From Lachnospiraceae bacterium (GTDB lineage Bacteria; Bacillota_A; Clostridia; Lachnospirales; Lachnospiraceae), in the NCBI GenBank assembly GCA_017960415.1, contig JAGCZE010000460.1:1-12683 (forward strand): a stretch of DNA of 12,683 bases, given 5' to 3'. The notes under the pieces were generated by a model. That model was not told where the DNA came from. It was given only the letters and a program-made list of their open reading frames with translations, and ran no database searches. Made by a program: the position numbers and the translations under genes. Positions 1 to 7,861 of the stretch are shown here, one piece after another. Within the stretch, counting starts at the first letter, position 1, and every line of letters begins with the position of its first letter.

Positions 1-554
1 AAGGCGAGTATGAAGAACGCGCCCGGTGCCATTACAAAGATCGAGAAAGGTTCATATCCGGAAGGAAGGATCGCAAATCCGAATGCGGTTCCCGCACCTA
101 GTATCTCGCGGATCAGACCGATGATAGTAAGCGCGATCGTAAATCCGAGTCCCATTCCAAGTCCGTCGAATATCGAAGGAAGCACGGGATTCTTGCTGGC
201 GTATGCTTCTGCGCGTCCCAATATGATACAGTTTACAACGATCAGCGGAATATAGATACCGAGCGCCGCGTTCAGCGTCGGCAGAAATCCCTGGATCAGC
301 AGATCCACTATTGTTACGAATGAAGCTACGACTACGATAAAAGCAGGCATCCTGACCTTATCGGGTATCAGCTTCCTCAGTGCCGCAATGATCATATTTG
401 ACATTGTAAGCACGACTGTGGTCGAAAGACCCATTCCGAGACCGTTGATGGCGGATGTGGTAACCGCAAGGGTCGGACACATACCGAGCATCAGGACAAG
501 GGTAGGGTTTTCTTTTATTATGCCGTTATACAGGCGTTCTGTGCATTTATTCAT
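1..554 (-). CDS. rnfE: Rnf electron transport complex subunit RnfE (partial, 3' end beyond left edge)
   Basis: Integral membrane subunit of the ferredoxin:NAD+ oxidoreductase (Rnf). It spans the cytoplasmic membrane and, with RnfA, holds an intramembrane Fe-S cluster. About 184 N-terminal residues are visible of the roughly 200-230 usual for the family; no stop codon is reached before base 1. The segment NPTLVLMLGMCPTLAVTTSA (residues 16-35), followed by INGLGMGL, is the family signature. Cys26 and Cys109 (VNCIILGRAEAYA) sit where the cluster-ligating cysteines of RnfE lie. Several hydrophobic helices are visible. The ATG at 554 is supported by a GAGGG site seven bases upstream. It follows rnfG with a 51-bp gap on the same strand, which fits the clostridial order CDGEAB, so rnfA and rnfB are expected just left of the window. 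The NqrD paralogue is similar, but the neighbours settle on Rnf. Confidence 0.95.
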   Translation of the reverse strand, partial: MNKCTERLYNGIIKENPTLVLMLGMCPTLAVTTSAINGLGMGLSTTVVLTMSNMIIAALRKLIPDKVRMPAFIVVVASFVTIVDLLIQGFLPTLNAALGIYIPLIVVNCIILGRAEAYASKNPVLPSIFDGLGMGLGFTIALTIIGLIREILGAGTAFGFAILPSGYEPFSIFVMAPGAFFILA

Positions 555-605
555 GAAACTGCCCTCATATCAAAATTTTCTAACAAATCATCTGTCATGG
601 TACTT

Positions 606-1337
606 TCAGTTACCGTTGGTGCTTTCCCAGTTCTTTAAGAACATCTCCTGTATAACCTTCAGGCCGGCATTTACGGATCTTGTAACAGCCGTGGTGGTGA
701 TCGTAGCGTTTGAAATCGCATCTATCTCGGTATCACCGCTGATATTGCGCTTTGCAAGCGAATACTGGCCGACTTCGGCGTCCTTAAACTGTGAGAGGAA
801 TTTATCCTCCTTGGCATTCATACCAAGACCCGGTGTCTCCGACAATGACAATATCTCGACTCCGCGCAGCATACCGAATGTACCGCTGCTTCCGGTTGTG
901 CCCGATGAATTGCCGTTGCTCACGCCCATGGTCAGCGTGATCTTTCCGCCGTAGCCCTTTGAACTCGTAACGGTCATAACCCATCCGAGAGGCAATCCCA
1001 TTTCGCTTTCCACACTCAGTATCTCGTCGATCGTAACACCTTCATATGTCTTGCCGCCCGAGATCAGCTCATTGGCCTTCTTTAATGTTTCATCAGCATT
1101 TCCGAGCTCTTTTGTCGTAAACATCTCGGGAAATACCGCCTTATATGCATCAACCTTGGCCTGAGCCTCAGCCTGTTCGATAGGATCTTTTGTCAGCTCG
1201 TATACAAAGCCGAGTGCAAGTGCGGCAATGACTGTGATAGCAAATAAGACAAGCGCGTCATGCACGAGGCCGCCCTTTCCGGATTTCTTTACATCATTGG
1301 CAGCTGCTGTGTTTTTATTTTTCTGTTCTTTACTCAT
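606..1337 (-). CDS. rnfG: Rnf complex subunit RnfG, FMN-binding
   Basis: Subunit of the ion-translocating Rnf complex with one N-terminal membrane helix (about residues 25-46) and a large extracytoplasmic FMN-binding domain. The family carries covalently bound FMN on a threonine in an S-G-A-T-like motif; here it reads SNATITTTAV, making Thr212 the likely attachment residue. ETPGLG (about 167-172) is another family landmark. Length is 243 aa against roughly 180-220 in many relatives. Part of the excess is a charged N-terminal tail, and part is a Gly/Ser/Thr-rich stretch at residues 139-154 where relatives usually have a short turn. The start is fixed by AGGAGG nine bases upstream of the ATG. 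The gene overlaps the rnfD stop by four bases (ATGA at 1334-1337), so the two are translationally coupled. Confidence 0.96.
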   Translation of the reverse strand: MSKEQKNKNTAAANDVKKSGKGGLVHDALVLFAITVIAALALGFVYELTKDPIEQAEAQAKVDAYKAVFPEMFTTKELGNADETLKKANELISGGKTYEGVTIDEILSVESEMGLPLGWVMTVTSSKGYGGKITLTMGVSNGNSSGTTGSSGTFGMLRGVEILSLSETPGLGMNAKEDKFLSQFKDAEVGQYSLAKRNISGDTEIDAISNATITTTAVTRSVNAGLKVIQEMFLKNWESTNGN

Positions 1338-2359
1338 TTTGCCGCACCTCCTTCCTTCTTTGCTTTTTTCTTCGGAAGGATACCGAAGGCTCTGGGCATT
1401 GTATATCGTTCTATGATAGGTACGAGCAGGTTACAGAAGATGATCGCGTAGGAAACACCCTCTGAGGAATTGGAGAAAATCCTGATGATACCGGTCATGA
1501 TACCGAGTACTATACCGAATACGATCTGTCCCAGCTTCGTAATGGGGCTGGTCACATAATCCGTAGCCATAAACCACGCACCGAGCATCAGACCGCCGCC
1601 GCACAGCTCACAGGCCAGATATCCGAAATCAAACCCGTGCCCGCCGAACAACAGCACAAATACCGCAAACGTAGCGATGTATGCTACCGGGATCCTTAAA
1701 CTGATAACCTTGCGTACCAGCAGATATGCTGCACCTATCAGGATCGCCAGAGTACTGGTCTCACCGATCACACCGCCGGTAAATCCGAAGAACATATCCT
1801 TCAGACTTACGGCATTTACCGCAGAAGCACCTTCTTCAAGGTTCTTGAGGACTGCAAGAGGTGTAGCCGATGAAACTCCGTCTATGGAAGCCGCACCGTT
1901 CCACAGATATGAGCCCTGGGCCTTTTCTATCGCAAATGAAGTCATCCTGCCCGTGAAGCACAGCATTACAAAGCATCTCGCACCGAGTGCCGGATTCATG
2001 AAATTCTGGCCGAGTCCGCCGAACATTTCCTTTACGACTATGATACCGAAGGCACTTGCTACTACAGGGATCCACAGCGGTATCGTCGAAGGCATGTTCA
2101 TGCCGATCAGAAGTCCCGTAACGATGGCGCTGCATTCATACGGTGTCTTCGGCTTCTTCATCAGAAGATTCCACAGATACTCCGAAACTACCGCGGAAGC
2201 AACGCTGGCAAGAAGTACGAGAACCGCAGAAACTCCGAACCAGTATATTCCGAACAGACAGGCCGGAGCGAGGGCGATCGCCACATCTCTCATAATGCCT
2301 GCTGTTGTAACTCCGCTCCTTACGTGGGGAGAAGCGGAAACATTATACATTTCTTTCAT
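1334..2359 (-). CDS. rnfD: Rnf complex subunit RnfD, covalent-FMN membrane protein
   Basis: Polytopic inner-membrane subunit (RnfD/NqrB family) of 341 aa, a normal family length. It passes electrons through a flavin bound covalently by a phosphoester bond to threonine. The S-x-A-T-P-L motif appears as SSATPLAVLK, giving Thr166 as the likely FMN site. Other recognisable parts are SPHVRSG near the N-terminus, NPALGARCF (122-130) and the C-terminal FATDYVTSP-type segment (here MATDYVTSPITKLGQ). Multiple hydrophobic helices alternate with short loops, and the tail is basic (PKKKAKKEGG). The ATG at 2359 matches the expected family N-terminus, and an in-frame TAA lies only a few codons upstream. 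The start has no close Shine-Dalgarno site; the nearest strong one lies 32 bases away across a hairpin (see separate entry). The gene follows rnfC by 43 bp. Confidence 0.96.
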   Translation of the reverse strand: MKEMYNVSASPHVRSGVTTAGIMRDVAIALAPACLFGIYWFGVSAVLVLLASVASAVVSEYLWNLLMKKPKTPYECSAIVTGLLIGMNMPSTIPLWIPVVASAFGIIVVKEMFGGLGQNFMNPALGARCFVMLCFTGRMTSFAIEKAQGSYLWNGAASIDGVSSATPLAVLKNLEEGASAVNAVSLKDMFFGFTGGVIGETSTLAILIGAAYLLVRKVISLRIPVAYIATFAVFVLLFGGHGFDFGYLACELCGGGLMLGAWFMATDYVTSPITKLGQIVFGIVLGIMTGIIRIFSNSSEGVSYAIIFCNLLVPIIERYTMPRAFGILPKKKAKKEGGAAK

Positions 2360-2402
2360 GTCAATAATTTACCCGGCTTTAGCCGGCGTTTCCCTCCTTC
2401 CC
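2360..2402 (-). promoter_or_regulatory. rnfC-rnfD intergenic hairpin between a strong Shine-Dalgarno site and the rnfD start
   Basis: Read on the minus strand, AAGGAGGG (2392-2399) follows the rnfC stop. It is separated from the rnfD ATG by 32 bases that include a 6-bp GC-rich stem (arms 2381-2386 and 2373-2378, loop of two bases). The spacing is far beyond the usual 5-10 bases, and folding the hairpin would still leave about 18. No ATG, GTG or TTG lies at normal distance after the site. It could be a translation-control or RNA-stability element; the function is inferred only. Confidence 0.45.
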
Positions 2403-3725
2403 TTATTTCTTCTTACGATTATCCATAATACTTCTTCTGGTCTGCTTCAAAGCCTGTGTCAGCCTTCTTCCGGCCGGACATACGAATGTGCACGATCCGC
2501 ATTCCATGCATTCCATACCGCTGACCGCTTCAAACGACGCATCATCAAATCTTTCCGCCGCATGCATCATCATCTGGGGGATCAGATTCTCCGGACATGC
2601 TTCAACACAGCGTCCGCAGCGGATACAGGGTCCCTCTGGAACAATATCTGCAGGATCTTCGGCAAATGCAAGCAGTGCCGAACTGGTCTTGGTAACCGGG
2701 ATCTCCACATCAAACAGAGAGAGACCCATCATCGTACCGCCGGAGATCAGCTTTTTGGGTCTAACCTTAAAACCGCCCGCTGCCTCAAGCACCTCACTGT
2801 AATGTGTGCCTGTTTTGACGCTGAAGTTCTGGGGATTCATGACCGCGTCACCCGAAACCGTAACTATACGGCGTATAAGGGGCGTCGATTCCGCAACCGC
2901 CATATGTATCGAAATAACGGTATCTACGTTATTGACAACCGTTCCGGCATCCGCGGGAAGCATCGATGAATTGATCTTGCGGCCCGTACATGCATAGATC
3001 AGCTGCCTTTCGGAGCCCTCCGGATATTTTGTCCTGACGACCTTGACCTCTATCCTGTCCTCATTTACGACCAAAGAAGAGATCTTCTCGATCGCCAGCG
3101 GTTTATTGTCCTCAATGGCGATAATGCCCTTCGCGTTGTCGAACAGACGGAGTATGATCTTCAGGCCGTCTACGAGCTTCTCACCCTCTTCAAGCATCAT
3201 GCGGTAATCGGAAGTCAGATAAGGTTCGCATTCCGATCCGTTGACAATGATATAATCGATAGCATCCTCATTCTTCGGAGTCAGCTTGATGAAGGTCGGG
3301 AATCCGGCACCGCCCATTCCGACGATACCCGCATCACGGATGATGTCCCTGATCTCCTGTTTGGAGAGTTTTGTATAATCCCTGTGTTCGCCGACGCCCG
3401 GAGCCAGCTCGTACTGATTGTCATTCTCGATCACGATCGCATCTACAACCGCTCCGGATACCGTAAGCGTAGGCTTTATGGCCTTTACGGTTCCCGATAC
3501 CGATGCTGCGATCGGTGAAGAAACAAAGCCTCCGGCCTCGGCAATGATCTGCCCCATCAGGACGTGATCGCCAACCGCAACTATGGGTTTGGCGGGTGCC
3601 CCGATATGCTGTGACATCGGATACACCAGATCACCCTTGGGAAGAAGCTGTACGGTAGGCTTGTTCATGGAGAGTTCCTTACCTTCGTAAGGATGAACCC
3701 CGCCTTTAAAGGTCCCCTTCTTCAT
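2403..3725 (-). CDS. rnfC: Rnf complex subunit RnfC, NADH-binding flavo-iron-sulfur protein
   Basis: Peripheral cytoplasmic subunit, where the Rnf complex exchanges electrons with NAD+/NADH. The order of parts is: an N-terminal RnfC barrel-sandwich region (about 1-110), a complex-I 51-kDa-like fold with the nucleotide/flavin loop GMGGAGFPT (136-144) and VNGSECEPYLTSDYR, a SLBB-like region, then two 4Fe-4S motifs. Cluster 1 uses Cys367, 370, 373 and 377; cluster 2 uses Cys406, 409, 412 and 416. At 440 aa it is the short clostridial form without the long repeat tail of gamma-proteobacterial RsxC. The ATG at 3725 has AGGAGG ten bases upstream. It is the first gene of the rnf set. The deacetylase gene ends only 42 bp upstream, with no terminator and only a very weak promoter candidate between, so rnf may be co-transcribed with it or use a promoter inside it. 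Confidence 0.97.
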   Translation of the reverse strand: MKKGTFKGGVHPYEGKELSMNKPTVQLLPKGDLVYPMSQHIGAPAKPIVAVGDHVLMGQIIAEAGGFVSSPIAASVSGTVKAIKPTLTVSGAVVDAIVIENDNQYELAPGVGEHRDYTKLSKQEIRDIIRDAGIVGMGGAGFPTFIKLTPKNEDAIDYIIVNGSECEPYLTSDYRMMLEEGEKLVDGLKIILRLFDNAKGIIAIEDNKPLAIEKISSLVVNEDRIEVKVVRTKYPEGSERQLIYACTGRKINSSMLPADAGTVVNNVDTVISIHMAVAESTPLIRRIVTVSGDAVMNPQNFSVKTGTHYSEVLEAAGGFKVRPKKLISGGTMMGLSLFDVEIPVTKTSSALLAFAEDPADIVPEGPCIRCGRCVEACPENLIPQMMMHAAERFDDASFEAVSGMECMECGSCTFVCPAGRRLTQALKQTRRSIMDNRKKK

Positions 3726-3767
3726 CCTTTTCGTTCCTCCTGAAAAAATCTGTTATCGCAAATAAAT

Positions 3768-4712
3768 CTATTTCTTGTCCGATCCGTCGATCAGAGTTTT
3801 CTTGGAATTGTATTTAACTCCGTTTTCAAGCGTGCTCCCGTCACAAGTGAGCAGCTCTGTGACAGTCACGAATTTCCATCCCTCGTCCAGCAGCCTGTCG
3901 ATGGCGACCTTGACGCCCTTGATCGTGGTCTTGTGGATCTCGTGGACCAGTATGATATTGCCGGATGCAGCTCCTTTGTATACCTGCTCCGCAACATAAT
4001 CCGCATCACGGTATTGCCAGTCAAGCGTATCAACATTCCATGTGATCACGGGATGATCGATATTCGCAAGAACGGTAGAATTGACCGATCCGTAAGGCGG
4101 CCTCATAACCGTGGGATAAGCCCCTGCTGCCTTATATATCGCTTTGTCGCATTTTTCTATCTCGCTCCGTACACCGGCGGCCGAAAGATTCGTCAGGTGC
4201 GGATGGGTATAGGTGTGATTGCCGAGCTCATGTCCTTCATCATACATTCGTTTAACCTGTTTGGCATAAGTCGAAACCTGATTGCCGATCATAAAGAAAG
4301 TGACATGAATGCCTCTGTCCTTCAGAAAATCCAGCAATTCATCGCTGTACTCCCCGGGACCGTCATCAAATGTGAGAGCGATCTTTTTATAGTTCGACGG
4401 ACGGCTTTCAACCACAACCTCGATATTATCGCCGTTTCCGTCGGAAATGGTGCATTCGCCGGCAGAGATCGCCAGGATCCTTCCGTCCTTTGTCACATTG
4501 GCTACATTCCTGTTGGTGCTGTAAAAATGTGAAAGCTTGCGTGCCTCTATGACAGCATCGGTAACGATCGTTCCTGTGTAAAGGTTCAGGCTTTCTGTAA
4601 CTACCCCGGACAAGGGAGTGTTTTTTGCCGCCGATGCCTCTTTAGGTATGTTCAATGCAGCAGCTAAACTGAGGATCAGCACCATAGCAAGCAGTTTCTT
4701 TACTATCTTCAT
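3768..4712 (-). CDS. Secreted polysaccharide deacetylase (CE4/NodB) with N-terminal Big2-like domain
   Basis: Metal-dependent de-N-acetylase or de-O-acetylase acting outside the membrane on peptidoglycan or another polysaccharide. All five NodB motifs are present: TFDDGP (Asp116, Asp117), HTYTH (His166, His170), RPPYG (from Arg204), the VDTLDW segment (from Val227) and the LVH motif (His257). The N-terminus MKIVKKLLAMVLILSLAAAL followed by ASAA is a clear signal peptide. Residues about 35-103 resemble a bacterial Ig-like group 2 domain (STNRNVANVTKDGRILAIS). I chose the ATG at 4712 because AAGGA lies 8 bases upstream. The in-frame ATG at 4748 adds a highly charged 12-residue leader and has no ribosome site. 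The product is 314 aa. It lies 71 bp downstream of the CE2-like gene and 42 bp upstream of rnfC on the same strand. The substrate cannot be read from sequence. Confidence 0.92.
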   Translation of the reverse strand: MKIVKKLLAMVLILSLAAALNIPKEASAAKNTPLSGVVTESLNLYTGTIVTDAVIEARKLSHFYSTNRNVANVTKDGRILAISAGECTISDGNGDNIEVVVESRPSNYKKIALTFDDGPGEYSDELLDFLKDRGIHVTFFMIGNQVSTYAKQVKRMYDEGHELGNHTYTHPHLTNLSAAGVRSEIEKCDKAIYKAAGAYPTVMRPPYGSVNSTVLANIDHPVITWNVDTLDWQYRDADYVAEQVYKGAASGNIILVHEIHKTTIKGVKVAIDRLLDEGWKFVTVTELLTCDGSTLENGVKYNSKKTLIDGSDKK

Positions 4713-4783
4713 TTCTTTTTCCTTCTTGTTTCTTTCTTTTTCCTTCATGATACTGTTTAAGTGACCTGTATCGGATTGCTTTG

Positions 4784-5899
4784 TTAAATTTCTTTCCTCA
4801 AAACCTTATCAACAAATTCCGCAACGGTATCGGCAAGTTTTCTCTGTGTCACGTGTGACGGATGATAATCGGTTCCGTACCCGTCTTCGGGATCCTGATT
4901 CTTCAGGGGCAGCCAGTAAACACGCCTGTCGCCTTCCGCGATCTGCATTGATACAGCCATCTGAACCGTATCGTTCAACGCTTCCGTCATGATCCCGAGA
5001 GCACAGACGATCTTGGCAAACGGATTCTTCTTGCGAAGATGTCCCAGAAATTCCTTATAGGTGTTACAGAATTCGCGCCTCCGCTCCTCAAGCTCCTTCT
5101 TGTCGTATTTCGCACTGACAGCGGGCTCCGCGGGGCAGCAATAGCTGCTGTCGTTGGTTCCGAGAAGCAGAACTATCACGTCGGGTTCAAACGAGAAATC
5201 ATACTCAAAGTTTGACGGCCACTCATCTTCGATCTTGAACATCGAGCAGCCCATCTTGTCGTAATACCCGGTCAGGATGTTGTCCTTATTGCGCTCTCCC
5301 GAATCGGTAAATCCCGAAACGATCCCGGCTCCGGACTTTGAAACTATGCTGTAATCGACATTCAGCTTTCGGGCAGCCAGATACGAATATGCCGCCGTAA
5401 CATTCTCGGTAGCGGTCGTATAAGTCTGTGTAAGGTCTCCCTCCACGCCGTAGCCGCATGTGATCGAATCCCCGATGATCTCGACTTTCAGTTTTCTTGC
5501 CTCTGCGGGAGATATCTTTTCAACGCCTCCGTCGCTGTCCTCAAGCGAAACGATCCCGAGCGAGGAATCGGCCGATTCCGAAAGCTTGATGAATCTGTAA
5601 CTGTGCATGCCCACGGCATCAACCGCAACAGTCTTCTCCGCACTGTCAAGACGTTCGTCGACAATGAGCTTCTCATCCTTGTAAACGGCATATCTTGCAA
5701 GATGTATCTCGAAATCGCCCTGTCCGAAAGGTATCCCGTCGGCTTTGAGCTTCAGTGTAAAGCCGCCGTCGCATTCCCATTAGATGCCTGTCCCCGACCA
5801 GGACAGCCACATAGTCTGATTATACAAGAATACTCTTCCGAGCTTATTAACCTTCTGTGTCCACTCGGGCAAATACTGTTCTTCCCTGGAATTGTCCAT
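4784..5899 (-). pseudogene. CE2-like SGNH acetyl-esterase interrupted by an in-frame TAA
   Basis: The reading frame starts at ATG 5899 (GGGGGG four bases upstream) and runs 371 codons, but codon 40 (5780-5782) is TAA. Both sides belong to one protein. Before the stop is a beta-rich segment ending MWLSWSGTGI; after it comes WECDGGFTLKLKADGIPFG, together matching the N-terminal jelly-roll domain of CE2 carbohydrate esterases. The SGNH catalytic domain follows: GDSITCGYG (Ser145), SKSGAG, GTND (247-250) and DYHPSH (Asp344, His346). Family members usually have Glu at the stop position, so one G-to-T change of GAA would explain it. An internal start (GTG 5614 or ATG 5608) could yield the catalytic domain alone, without most of the jelly roll. 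No signal peptide is seen, suggesting a cytoplasmic enzyme that deacetylates imported oligosaccharides. A sequencing error, a recent pseudogene and read-through all remain possible. Confidence 0.85.
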
Positions 5900-5981
5900 G
5901 TAACCCCCCAAAATTTTTATATCTTTTTTTCTTCTCTATGCTTATTTCTCTAAATTCTTTTACGCTTTTTCCAGGCTTTCT

Positions 5982-7061
5982 CTATGCTTTCTTCTTCAGC
6001 GACGCCCTGATGATACGGCCCGTCTCGGCGATCAGTTCCTTGGTTTCGTCGTCCATTTTTCCAAGATTCTTCCTGACCGCGAATATGTTTTTCGGTTCAA
6101 ACAGTTCTTCAAGCGTTTCGGCCTTTGTTGCGACAACTATCTCAAAAATACCGTCGGTCAGTTTCATGCGTTTTTCATCGGACATATCCTTCATCCAGTT
6201 GTTGATGGCCTTGCTGATCCTGATGCCGGATTCGGACAGACTCTTTTCCTCGGTAAAATCTCCGCCCATGATGCTCCACGTATAAATGTCGTGCTGCTTT
6301 GTACCCTTGGCGAAGCTGTGTATTACCTTGTTTTCCCCTTTGTGTTCAAGCAGAACGCCTACCATGGAAGACTGAGGCATAAAGCTCTCCATGCGGTCCG
6401 CCATGCGAAGAAAGCCTCTCCTCTCGGTTGTCCTGTGCTTGAAGCCGGGACCGTCAAGGCTTCTGACCGCTGCGATCTTTTCCTGGAGTTCCTTCTGTGC
6501 AAAAGCCGCCCCGTACATCGCCAGATTGCCGCCTTTCGAATGACCGCACAGATAAATATTTCCCTGATGGTTCTGCGCAAGACTGTTAATATATCCGACG
6601 GCCTCCTTCTGGGAAGGGAGCTCATCCATAAAGCCCATATTGAAATCTTCTTTCCAGCCTATGATGCTTCCGTCGGTTCCCCTGAATGCGGCTACAACAT
6701 CGCCTCCCGGGAGCAAAAACGTAACAGCACTGAATTGTTCCTGCTTTTCCGGATTAAAGATATTGACATAATGACCCGCCTTAAGCTCTGAGAACCTGTT
6801 TGTCCCGATAATGCTTCTCAGCAGTTGTTCATCTTCGGGAAGATGGTATCTGCGTCCGCTGTCCTTTTTTTCCATGATCTTGAGAACACGCCCGGCAGCC
6901 TCTGCGAGAGGTATATATCCGTCTTTTACGGTATCGGCGAGGATCCCGTCAAACGGGATATATGAAAGACTGCAGAACACGGCATAATCCGCATTTACCG
7001 GACCAAGCTGCGTAAAGGAAATATCACCGCGCCAGACAAGGTATTCAAATAGATTATTCAT
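5982..7061 (-). CDS. Mbeg1-like (DUF2974) alpha/beta-hydrolase
   Basis: Predicted cytoplasmic serine hydrolase of the Mbeg1-like/DUF2974 family, related to class 3 lipases; no signal peptide or membrane helix is seen. The N-terminus MNNLFEYLVWRGDISF and the following VNADYAVFCSLSYIPFD are typical of the family. Lipase-like landmarks are FRGTDGSIIGWKEDF (126-140), the nucleophile elbow GHSKGGN with Ser175, LDGPGF with Asp203 as the likely acid, and QHDIYTW with His257 as the likely base. The product is 359 aa. I chose ATG 7061 over the in-frame ATG 7115 because it matches the family N-terminus, has GGAGGT 11 bases upstream, and the longer start would lie on the -10 box. The real substrate is unknown; members are common in Firmicutes and poorly characterised. 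The CE2-like gene follows after 82 bp on the same strand without a terminator. Confidence 0.88.
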   Translation of the reverse strand: MNNLFEYLVWRGDISFTQLGPVNADYAVFCSLSYIPFDGILADTVKDGYIPLAEAAGRVLKIMEKKDSGRRYHLPEDEQLLRSIIGTNRFSELKAGHYVNIFNPEKQEQFSAVTFLLPGGDVVAAFRGTDGSIIGWKEDFNMGFMDELPSQKEAVGYINSLAQNHQGNIYLCGHSKGGNLAMYGAAFAQKELQEKIAAVRSLDGPGFKHRTTERRGFLRMADRMESFMPQSSMVGVLLEHKGENKVIHSFAKGTKQHDIYTWSIMGGDFTEEKSLSESGIRISKAINNWMKDMSDEKRMKLTDGIFEIVVATKAETLEELFEPKNIFAVRKNLGKMDDETKELIAETGRIIRASLKKKA

Positions 7062-7113
7062 ATCCGGAATATACCTCCGTCCTGAACAATATTCCAAAAA
7101 TTGGCATATTATC

Positions 7114-7141
7114 ATTATAGCACATTATATTTTACAGGCAA
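7114..7141 (-). promoter_or_regulatory. Sigma-A-type promoter for the Mbeg1-like hydrolase gene
   Basis: On the minus strand, TTGCCT (7136-7141) lies 16 bp from a perfect TATAAT (7114-7119) in an AT-rich stretch. The start codon at 7061 follows after a leader of about 45 bases. The CarD-like gene's terminator lies immediately upstream, so this promoter begins a new transcription unit that may extend through the CE2 and CE4 genes towards rnf. Confidence 0.75.
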
Positions 7142-7200
7142 GAAAGAAATTCGCGGTAATTAACATAAATATAGTTTTCTGCGATGCCTCGGAAGTTCAT

Positions 7201-7260
7201 AAAAAAATAAACCCGCAGGGCAGGTTCGCAAAAAATCTTTGCGGATCGCGTCTGCGGGTT
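7201..7260 (-). terminator. Intrinsic terminator of the CarD-like gene
   Basis: A perfect 9-bp outer stem (AACCCGCAG at 7210-7218 with CTGCGGGTT at 7252-7260) encloses a second small hairpin (7227-7232 with 7238-7243). On the minus strand it is followed directly by TATTTTTTT (7201-7209). It starts 12 bp after the stop codon at 7273. The nested, two-hairpin form is a little unusual, but the stem and T-run are convincing. Confidence 0.88.
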
Positions 7261-7272
7261 GATGATCCAATC

Positions 7273-7779
7273 TCAGATCTCGTCGATACTCTTTTCCATA
7301 AAGCTTCTGAGTTCATCTTTTGCCATATTGAGTGAAACCCCAAGCTCGCTGTACAGCGAATTCTCGGCGGCCACAAAATATCTTTCGTCTACCGAAGGGA
7401 GCTTCTTTCCGGCTGCTGCCCTGGTCTTTCTGCGAAAATATATTTCTTTGATCAGCTCCGTGATCTTGATATAATCACAGCTCTGAAGAACAGCTTTATA
7501 AGTATCCTCTCTCTTCCGTTCATCCGGGATCTCGAGCCTTCCGATGTCGCTGAGACGGTTCACGAAGCTTTTCGCCTCATCAAGGCTCAGCACCCTGCGC
7601 ATTACTACCCTTTTGCCGTCAACCGGAGCGAAAATTCTGTTACTGCCTTTCTTGCCCACAGGTGACAGGGTATAGTATTGCTTGTCTTTGGCAACACCTT
7701 CCATCTCAAGAGCACCGACTTTTTCGACCATACACACTCCGTCGGTGCCAAAAACCACAAGATCTCCTACTTCAAACAT
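7273..7779 (-). CDS. CarD/CdnL/TRCF-family transcriptional regulator
   Basis: A 168-aa protein of the CarD_CdnL_TRCF family. Members bind the RNA polymerase beta subunit through an N-terminal Tudor-like domain and act at promoters, often stabilising open complexes. The N-terminus MFEVGDLVVFGTDGVCMVEK is the classic start of the family, followed by YYTLSPVGKKGSNRIFAPVD (36-55). The C-terminal half (about 66-165) is helical and charged, as in CdnL. ATG 7779 is chosen because AAGGAGG sits six bases upstream; a longer in-frame ATG at 7905 would run through the promoter region. The gene stands alone, with its own extended -10 promoter and a strong terminator. Its targets cannot be read from this window. 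Clostridial members often appear only as CarD family regulators without experimental detail. Confidence 0.92.
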   Translation of the reverse strand: MFEVGDLVVFGTDGVCMVEKVGALEMEGVAKDKQYYTLSPVGKKGSNRIFAPVDGKRVVMRRVLSLDEAKSFVNRLSDIGRLEIPDERKREDTYKAVLQSCDYIKITELIKEIYFRRKTRAAAGKKLPSVDERYFVAAENSLYSELGVSLNMAKDELRSFMEKSIDEI

Positions 7780-7861
7780 TCCGCTCCTCCTTTCCGGGTA
7801 GATATAAAACTTCAGTGACCATTCTATCAGACCAGATGAGGCTGATATTCCATCAATGATA

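Noticed and set aside
1677..2969. Long plus-strand open frame of 430 codons
   Set aside because: It lies antisense to rnfD and rnfC, has no ribosome site, and its translation lacks any domain or normal composition. It is a shadow of the real genes.
3726..3800. Promoter directly upstream of rnfC
   Set aside because: The best candidate pair (CGGACA and GATAAC, 18 bp apart) matches only four of six bases at each box, which is too weak to list.
4713..4748. Longer start for the CE4 deacetylase at 4748
   Set aside because: There is no ribosome site before 4748, and the added lysine/glutamate-rich leader would precede the signal peptide. ATG 4712 has a suitable AAGGA site.
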